Source: UBA1715 sp964346725 (lineage in GTDB: Bacteria > Bacteroidota > Bacteroidia > Bacteroidales > UBA1715). From it: a DNA stretch of 19,530 bases. Positions 15,119 to 19,530 of this stretch are shown here, piece after piece. The stretch is taken from the NCBI GenBank assembly GCA_964346725.1, contig CAYFVM010000030.1, positions 1 through 19,530 on the forward strand. Direction: 5' to 3'. Position numbers and translations under genes: made by a program. The notes beneath the pieces were generated by a model, which was not told the origin of the DNA, made no database searches, and saw nothing but the letters and a program-made list of their open reading frames with translations. Each line of letters begins with the position of its first letter. Within the stretch, counting starts at the first letter, position 1.

Positions 15119-16181
15119 TCCCACCATTAGGCATTGCCTTAACCATAACGTATTTCGCAGTTCTTGAAACAATCTCCAATGGTTTACCTGCTTGCGTAAC
15201 CGCATTTACGCCATTACCATTGGTGAAAATCAAAATAGTCAAAGGCACAAAACACGATGACGGCACAAGATTCAAGAAATTCTTATCAGAAATGGTAAGA
15301 GAATATTCTATATCACCATTGACTTTTTTCGCAGTAAGAGAAGCGCAATGTGCCTCTCTATGATATGCGATTGCCTTTCCGTAGGTTGTTACCCATATTT
15401 TATCCTGAGATTTTTTCAAATATCGAAGTTGTGCTCGCAACGAATCTTGTTTGACTTGTGCATACCAGGTGTCATTATGCGAATTCATATCATCATCTAC
15501 ACTATGATATAAAAACGTGAGTAAACCTCCACCTGCAATGATTTTATCAACCTCAGCCTGAAACTGTGCATTCGTTGTCCGCTCATTCATACCATATATC
15601 TGTGTACGATAGTAGTCATCGTCAGATTGAGTAAATTCATATGCGTAGTTTGACATTCCCCACACCGAACGAGCACCAATGTGACCACTCTTGCGAATAG
15701 AATCAATCACTTGTTTTTCTACATCAGAATATCCGGCACCCGCACCATAGGGATAGGCAAACGAAACTACCATTTGTTCCGGCAGATTTTGGTCTATCCG
15801 ATGTTTGGTTTCGGCTATTTCATCATGCAATTGTTGGGCAGTTAGTTTCGTCAAATCAGGGTGTGTAGATGAATGATTCCCAAATTCATTCCCTTGTTTT
15901 ACAACCGATTGCATTGCCTTCCATGAATATTCGGACTTTTCTATATTCGATTCTATTGGGAAAAACGTAGCTACTAATCCGCTTTTGCGCAATTCCTGCA
16001 CCACAATAGGGAATTGACCTGGGGTCCAATCATCAAAGGTAAGCACCACCGCTGCTTGTTTGTTTGAATCCCATTTGCAGATACCGCCAATCGCCGATGC
16101 GGTCGTGAAATTTGATTGCTGCGCATATACTGAGAAAACGCCCATAATACCTAACAATATACTTAAAACCTTTCTATTCAT
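15102..16181 (-). CDS. Secreted polysaccharide deacetylase (NodB-type, CE4)
   Basis: This protein has a signal peptide (MNRKVLSILLGIMGVFSVYA, 20 residues) and a NodB-homology domain. Motif 1 is LTFDD at about residues 47-51, motif 2 is NHSSTHPDL with H103 and H107 as the zinc ligands, and motif 3 is SFAYPYGAGAG near 134-144. FLYHSVDDDMNSHND carries the late conserved histidine. CE4 enzymes remove acetyl groups from N-acetylated sugars such as peptidoglycan or exopolysaccharide; the substrate here is unknown. The start at 16181 (359 residues) is preferred over the one at 16214, because the latter adds a Met-rich stub (MIMKNMMMIMV) that overlaps the charged tail of the upstream gene; the chosen ATG overlaps that stop by only 8 bases. 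The C-terminal 70 residues look like an extra small beta-domain. Confidence 0.9.
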   Translation of the reverse strand: MNRKVLSILLGIMGVFSVYAQQSNFTTASAIGGICKWDSNKQAAVVLTFDDWTPGQFPIVVQELRKSGLVATFFPIESNIEKSEYSWKAMQSVVKQGNEFGNHSSTHPDLTKLTAQQLHDEIAETKHRIDQNLPEQMVVSFAYPYGAGAGYSDVEKQVIDSIRKSGHIGARSVWGMSNYAYEFTQSDDDYYRTQIYGMNERTTNAQFQAEVDKIIAGGGLLTFLYHSVDDDMNSHNDTWYAQVKQDSLRAQLRYLKKSQDKIWVTTYGKAIAYHREAHCASLTAKKVNGDIEYSLTISDKNFLNLVPSSCFVPLTILIFTNGNGVNAVTQAGKPLEIVSRTAKYVMVKAMPNGGTIKIL

Positions 16182-17166
16182 CACCATAATCATCATCATA
16201 TTCTTCATAATCACTCTTCGGTTTCTTTTCTTTCTTTAGCTTTGCTGACTTTTCTTTTTTCTTCTTTTCCTCTACCGGTTCTTCCTCTACAAGTTCTTCT
16301 TCATCACCATACGATTCTTCTACTGTAGGCGTTTCAACTGGTGTTGTACTTGCAGCCTCTGTAGCTGTCTCTTCAGAAGGTTCTTCTCCTACATCATATT
16401 CATCAAACTCTGAAACATCCTTGTTTTTCTTCCTTTCCTTTTCTGCTAAGGCAGCTTCGGCCGCTGCTATTTCTTCAGGATCTTTGTTATAATCGGCATA
16501 TTTGCCTTCAGTATCTTTTAACAAATAGTTTTCCAGCTTCAAATATTCAGTAGGATCATACGCCTTTGCTGTTTCCAGAGCTTCTATTTTTTCCTCAACC
16601 GCTTTGTACACACGTTTGCGTACAAGTGTGGATGGTATCATGCGTTTAGCACGCGTTTTTGTTTCGTACTGTGCCCAATCTTTCATATCTTTCCATACAG
16701 CATTACACCATTCTTCTACCTCCATACACTTTCCCGATGGCACTTTTTCATAATTCATTAATCTACCAAATGAGTTACTTCCATATTCCGTGAACAATGC
16801 TTCATGATAAAAATTAGAAAAACGTGTAACTATGATGGAATCTTCAATGCGTACTTCAATATTAAACACAATACTTCCTTTGGTTTTTTCCGCAGCATGC
16901 GATGACAAATATACCTCCGGTAAATTGACATAATTAGCATAGGGGAAATATCCTTTTCCTTGGAATATCATTTGTTTTCGACTTTTAGCAACGAGTTTTT
17001 GACCTTTTTCTTTTTCGAACCAGTTTTCTATGTTTCGTGAAAGACGCATTTTGCTTGTCCCATGGCGAATAGGAATCGTATCATATACGGCAAACGACTG
17101 ACTCTTAGAGTTGTATGAAACGCCTAGTAAGAATATTAAACAAAATATGGAAAATAGTTTTCGCAT
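16174..17166 (-). CDS. Secreted DUF4468-like protein with charged low-complexity tail
   Basis: The 330-residue protein begins with a signal peptide (MRKLFSIFCLIFLLGVSYNS, cleavage near residue 23). Residues about 40-150 resemble DUF4468, a Bacteroidota periplasmic domain with a TBP-like fold: an NWFEKEKGQK helix, FQGKGYFPYAN, a KGSIVFNIEVRIED strand and a FSNFYHEA turn. A helical section follows (about 175-215), then from about residue 220 to the end an extremely charged, low-complexity tail with runs of E, K and D (EEPVEEKKKKEK to DYEEYDDDYGDE). The tail is probably disordered. Function is unknown. It lies upstream of the deacetylase, whose start overlaps its stop, so they share an operon. 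Confidence 0.72.
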   Translation of the reverse strand: MRKLFSIFCLIFLLGVSYNSKSQSFAVYDTIPIRHGTSKMRLSRNIENWFEKEKGQKLVAKSRKQMIFQGKGYFPYANYVNLPEVYLSSHAAEKTKGSIVFNIEVRIEDSIIVTRFSNFYHEALFTEYGSNSFGRLMNYEKVPSGKCMEVEEWCNAVWKDMKDWAQYETKTRAKRMIPSTLVRKRVYKAVEEKIEALETAKAYDPTEYLKLENYLLKDTEGKYADYNKDPEEIAAAEAALAEKERKKNKDVSEFDEYDVGEEPSEETATEAASTTPVETPTVEESYGDEEELVEEEPVEEKKKKEKSAKLKKEKKPKSDYEEYDDDYGDE

Positions 17167-17210
17167 AACACAAAGGTCGCAATTTTATAGAAACGAAACT
17201 CAATCTCACA

Positions 17211-17912
17211 CTATTTTATGGAGGATTGAATAAGTTTGTACGTCAATATCGTTCCTTTTGTTATTCTGTCTTCAATAGGTTTGGTCAAATCTATTTGCAT
17301 TTGGGTTGGTTGCGACTCTACATCGATTGTTTTCTTATATATGAGACCAACATTTTTTGCATATCGTTCTTCACCATACTCATATGTATACAATGATTTA
17401 AAATTTTTCTGCATCACGAACAATACTGAATCATAGATTACTCCGTTTATTGTATCAGTTTGATTGATAGATGAATACGATGCTTTTTGTTCGTCTTGTG
17501 TATTAAATTCATTCAAATTCCAAGAAAACAAAGTATTTACCGGAAACTTCAGCACCTGGTACGGAACATTATCCTCTACACGAACAATACTATGGTCATA
17601 ACGTTGCACTCCCAAAGACACATGTGGAATCCAACCACTTGTATCAGAGGTACGTTTCTCACAATTTTCGGCAAAAACCTCATACGTATTTCCCTTTTTT
17701 AGACTTGAAACAACGGTTTCTTTAATAGTATATACTGATGTGTCGTTAATTTCTGCAAGCACATCGATAGTAATAGAGGTACACTCATATATGCGTACTG
17801 ATCCTATAGATAATGGATAATAATCGGCCCAGACCATAGCGGGAGAATGCTCCTCCTTGCTACATGAAAAGCAGACAAAAAAAATAACACACCCTATAAA
17901 AAATCGTTTCAT
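17211..17912 (-). CDS. Hypothetical lipoprotein
   Basis: The 233-residue protein carries a lipoprotein signal: MKRFFIGCVIFFVCFSC with a CFSC lipobox and Cys17 as the likely lipidation site, followed by SKEEHSPAM. The mature part is beta-rich with a YYPLSIGSVRIYE start, a pattern seen in several Bacteroidota hypothetical lipoproteins that precede cell-surface proteins. I do not recognise a named family. The stop is 44 bases upstream of the DUF4468-like gene in the same orientation, so this gene may be first in that operon. A good promoter lies at 17929-17959. Confidence 0.72.
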   Translation of the reverse strand: MKRFFIGCVIFFVCFSCSKEEHSPAMVWADYYPLSIGSVRIYECTSITIDVLAEINDTSVYTIKETVVSSLKKGNTYEVFAENCEKRTSDTSGWIPHVSLGVQRYDHSIVRVEDNVPYQVLKFPVNTLFSWNLNEFNTQDEQKASYSSINQTDTINGVIYDSVLFVMQKNFKSLYTYEYGEERYAKNVGLIYKKTIDVESQPTQMQIDLTKPIEDRITKGTILTYKLIQSSIK

Positions 17913-17928
17913 ACTTCAATTATGATAT

Positions 17929-17959
17929 CAAATGTAAGGAATTATTAGAGAGTGACAAT
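17929..17959 (-). promoter_or_regulatory. Promoter of the hypothetical lipoprotein gene (operon promoter)
   Basis: On the minus strand, ATTG at 17959-17956 is followed by a 19-base spacer and TACATTTG at 17936-17929, an exact TAnnTTTG -7 element. This fits the Bacteroidota TTTG-N19-21-TAnnTTTG layout with one mismatch at the -33 box. The predicted start is near 17922, about 10 bases before the ATG at 17912. It is the most complete promoter in the window. Confidence 0.7.
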
Positions 17960-18110
17960 TTTTTTTACATTGATTTGCGCACGTTTTACCCCAAAAAGAG
18001 GGGGTGATTTTTGCCCAATAACTGAATTTTACCCCTATAATAAAGAAAAAAGCAACCGAAATCAAAACTTTAGCAACTTACACCCCCACCAACATACCTT
18101 TTTTTTGTCT

Positions 18111-18210
18111 NNNNNNNNNNNNNNNNNNNNNNNNNNNNNNNNNNNNNNNNNNNNNNNNNNNNNNNNNNNNNNNNNNNNNNNNNNNNNNNNNNNNNNNNNN
18201 NNNNNNNNNN
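18111..18210. other. Assembly gap of 100 N
   Basis: Exactly 100 undetermined bases interrupt the sequence, a common fixed-size scaffolding placeholder, so the true length is unknown. The gap removes the 5' end of the following outer membrane protein gene, and possibly more. Related OmpP1/FadL-like proteins carry roughly a hundred residues before the point where this one resumes. That is much more than 100 bases can encode, so the real gap is probably longer. Confidence 0.95.
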
Positions 18211-19314
18211 ACATTAGATGCTATTTGGAAAAAGAACAACTTAGCTATTTCTTTAGGATTCGGTCCTAATGGTGGTGGCGGCAACGCAGAATACGAAAAT
18301 GGATTAGCATCATTTGAACGCCAAATATCTCTTATACCAGGAATGGTATCACAAATGGGGAGCGCATATGGACTTTCTGTTAGCGACTACGATGTTAACA
18401 TAGAATTTAAAGGTGGCTCAGTTCTTTATGGTGGTCAATTAGGCGTTGCATATTCATTTATGGACGATAAACTTGCTGCAAGTATAGGCGCACGATACAT
18501 TTATCAGAAAAACACCTATAAAGGTTCTATCAAAGACATTCAACTTAACCCAACAGCAGCCGCTTTTGGTATGAATGGAACCATGATGCCTGCAACTACT
18601 TTTTTCACCAACGTTTCAGCTGCGCTCGCAACAGTAAACCCTACCGTTTCTGCAATAACTGCTGCGTATGCAAATTCGGTTGCCGACAAAGAAGTTGACG
18701 TTATACAAACGGGTATGGGATTTACACCAATTATTGGTTTAAGTTTCAAACCAGACGATAGATTCAACTTCGGTTTTAAATATGAAATGAACACCAAAAT
18801 TGAACTAACCAACGATACGAAAAAAGACGATACTGGTATGTTTACCGATGATTCAACATTCCGTAAAGACATTCCAGCTATTATGGCTGTTGGTGCAGGT
18901 GTTAAGATTACCGACAAGTTGAGAGGTTCTTTGTCTTACACCATGTATTTCGACAAAAATGCAGATTGGGAAGGTCGCGAAAAGTTCATGGATAAAAACA
19001 CCATGGATATTGCAGGAAACTTAGAATACGATATTGTTGACTTACTTACAGTGAGCGCTGGATATTCACGCAGTATTTCAGGAGTAACTCCTGAATTCCA
19101 AAGTGATATGGACTATGCTTTAAGTTCTAACGCTTATGGAATGGGAGGTCGCCTAAACTTTTCTGAAAAATTGAATGTTGACTTCGGTTTCATGTACGTT
19201 GCATACGACAAAGTTGAAAAGACTTCTACAGATGCAAGCTCTGGAATTGCATATACAGAATCTTTCGACCGCGTAAACAAATGTTTTACTCTTGGTCTAA
19301 ATTATAATTTCTAA
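18211..19314 (+). CDS. OmpP1/FadL-like outer membrane protein, 5' end missing
   Basis: The reading frame is open from the first base after the gap to the stop, giving 367 visible residues. KKNNLAISLGFGPNGGGG, then ENGLASFERQISLIPGM and a KLAASIGARYIYQKNTYKGSIKDIQLN strand pattern (split across strands), resemble the Bacteroidales branch of OmpP1/FadL/TodX beta-barrel transporters for hydrophobic compounds. The barrel ends with a C-terminal aromatic residue in LGLNYNF, typical for BAM-inserted porins. A GTG at 18343 is not the start, because family sequence clearly continues upstream to the gap. The signal peptide and the N-terminal region are lost in the gap. The terminator 37 bases downstream ends the transcript. 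Confidence 0.85.
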   Translation, partial: TLDAIWKKNNLAISLGFGPNGGGGNAEYENGLASFERQISLIPGMVSQMGSAYGLSVSDYDVNIEFKGGSVLYGGQLGVAYSFMDDKLAASIGARYIYQKNTYKGSIKDIQLNPTAAAFGMNGTMMPATTFFTNVSAALATVNPTVSAITAAYANSVADKEVDVIQTGMGFTPIIGLSFKPDDRFNFGFKYEMNTKIELTNDTKKDDTGMFTDDSTFRKDIPAIMAVGAGVKITDKLRGSLSYTMYFDKNADWEGREKFMDKNTMDIAGNLEYDIVDLLTVSAGYSRSISGVTPEFQSDMDYALSSNAYGMGGRLNFSEKLNVDFGFMYVAYDKVEKTSTDASSGIAYTESFDRVNKCFTLGLNYNF

Positions 19315-19350
19315 TCTTTTACGTTTAGATTTTCTGTGCGATAGCACTTT

Positions 19351-19385
19351 AGGGGCGTTTTTGTGATGGGAAACGCCCCTTTTTT
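19351..19385 (+). terminator. Rho-independent terminator after the OmpP1-like gene
   Basis: Positions 19351-19360 (AGGGGCGTTT) pair perfectly with 19371-19380 (AAACGCCCCT) around a 10-base loop. A T-run follows at 19381-19385. It is the cleanest intrinsic terminator in the window. Read on the minus strand it lacks a matching T-run, so it serves the plus strand mainly. Confidence 0.93.
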
Positions 19386-19391
19386 ATGTAG

Positions 19392-19530
19392 CTACTTTGA
19401 ATATATTGGTTCTTTGGTTAACCTCAATACCAGATTGCCATCTTCAACAACAACATTTGCCTGACGTTCCATAACCATTTCCATTTGCCAATTTCCTTCT
19501 GACCAACGAGCAGAATTAAAGGTATTAAAA
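19392..19530 (-). CDS. 3' end of an unidentified gene, cut by the window edge
   Basis: On the minus strand, a frame is open from the right edge to a TAG at 19392-19394, giving 46 codons ending in EDGNLVLRLTKEPIYSK. Tryptophans (RWSEGNWQME) and the VVVEDGNLVLRLTKE run resemble the first strands of a concanavalin-like (GH16 or LamG type) domain, but such a domain would continue beyond this point, and here the protein stops. The gene may end in a small unrelated beta-domain or may be truncated. Only 139 bases are visible, so the call is weak. Confidence 0.45.
   Translation of the reverse strand, partial: FNTFNSARWSEGNWQMEMVMERQANVVVEDGNLVLRLTKEPIYSK

Noticed and set aside
17171..17178. GACCTTTG on the minus strand as a promoter for the DUF4468-like gene
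   Set aside because: It mismatches the first base of the -7 consensus and would place the transcript start essentially at the ATG; the upstream operon promoter at 17929 explains expression better.
17988..18005. ACCCC/GGGGT hairpin followed by T-rich sequence, terminator-like
   Set aside because: No plus-strand gene ends upstream of it, the stem is only 5 bp, and it is probably a chance structure.
17952..18110. An open plus-strand frame just before the N gap
   Set aside because: Its product has no recognised features, it runs into the Ns, and it overlaps the promoter of the lipoprotein gene on the other strand.
1..19530. CRISPR arrays, insertion sequences, phage genes, toxin-antitoxin pairs, tRNAs or rRNAs
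   Set aside because: I looked for direct-repeat arrays, transposase or integrase motifs and tRNA-like TTCGA arms and saw none.

Overview
The window looks like a chromosomal segment of a Bacteroidales-type member of the Bacteroidota. The evidence is AT-rich DNA, promoters of the TAnnTTTG type with very short leaders and no clear Shine-Dalgarno sequences, a type IX secretion (T9SS) C-terminal sorting domain, lipoproteins with Bacteroidota-style lipoboxes, and families largely confined to this phylum (DUF6913-like, DUF4270-like, DUF4468-like, a short starch-synthase-like protein). A run of 100 Ns at 18111-18210 and two compensating frameshifts in one gene suggest a draft or metagenome-derived assembly.

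Layout. Positions 1-322 are non-coding and hold a GC-richer island that may be a structured RNA. A forward pair follows: a DUF6913-like gene and dapA (323-1768). A long imperfect hairpin (1778-1835) separates dapA from a convergent four-gene minus-strand operon read from 4520 down to 1837: panC, panD, a YbhN/AglD-type membrane protein and an RfaE domain II nucleotidyltransferase. The 153-bp region 4521-4673 carries divergent promoters. A forward operon runs from 4674 to 9640: starch-synthase-like protein, DUF4270-like lipoprotein, glmS (13-bp overlap) and a GT9 glycosyltransferase (1-bp overlap). On the minus strand, 13408-9686 holds one large T9SS cargo gene with RCC1-like repeats, Ig/FN3-like modules and a sorting domain, now split into three reading-frame pieces. 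A 420-bp AT-rich spacer leads to waaA (13829-15118, forward), whose 3' end overlaps that of a minus-strand NodB-type deacetylase by 17 bp. Upstream of the deacetylase on the same strand are a DUF4468-like secreted protein with a highly charged tail and a small lipoprotein. After the N gap comes a 5'-truncated OmpP1/FadL-like outer membrane protein with a clear terminator. The last 139 bases are the 3' end of an unidentified minus-strand gene.

How the genes fit together. Most are housekeeping and envelope genes: lysine/DAP synthesis (DapA), pantothenate synthesis (PanC and PanD), amino-sugar supply for peptidoglycan and LPS (GlmS), LPS core or heptose-type reactions (WaaA, GT9, RfaE2-like), and several lipoproteins or outer-membrane proteins. 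I see no CRISPR array, transposase, phage gene, tRNA or rRNA, and no evidence of an obviously new multi-gene system. The points most worth a second look are the split RCC1/T9SS gene, the starch-synthase-like protein without the usual KxGG motif and C-terminal half, and the unexplained GC-rich island at the left edge.
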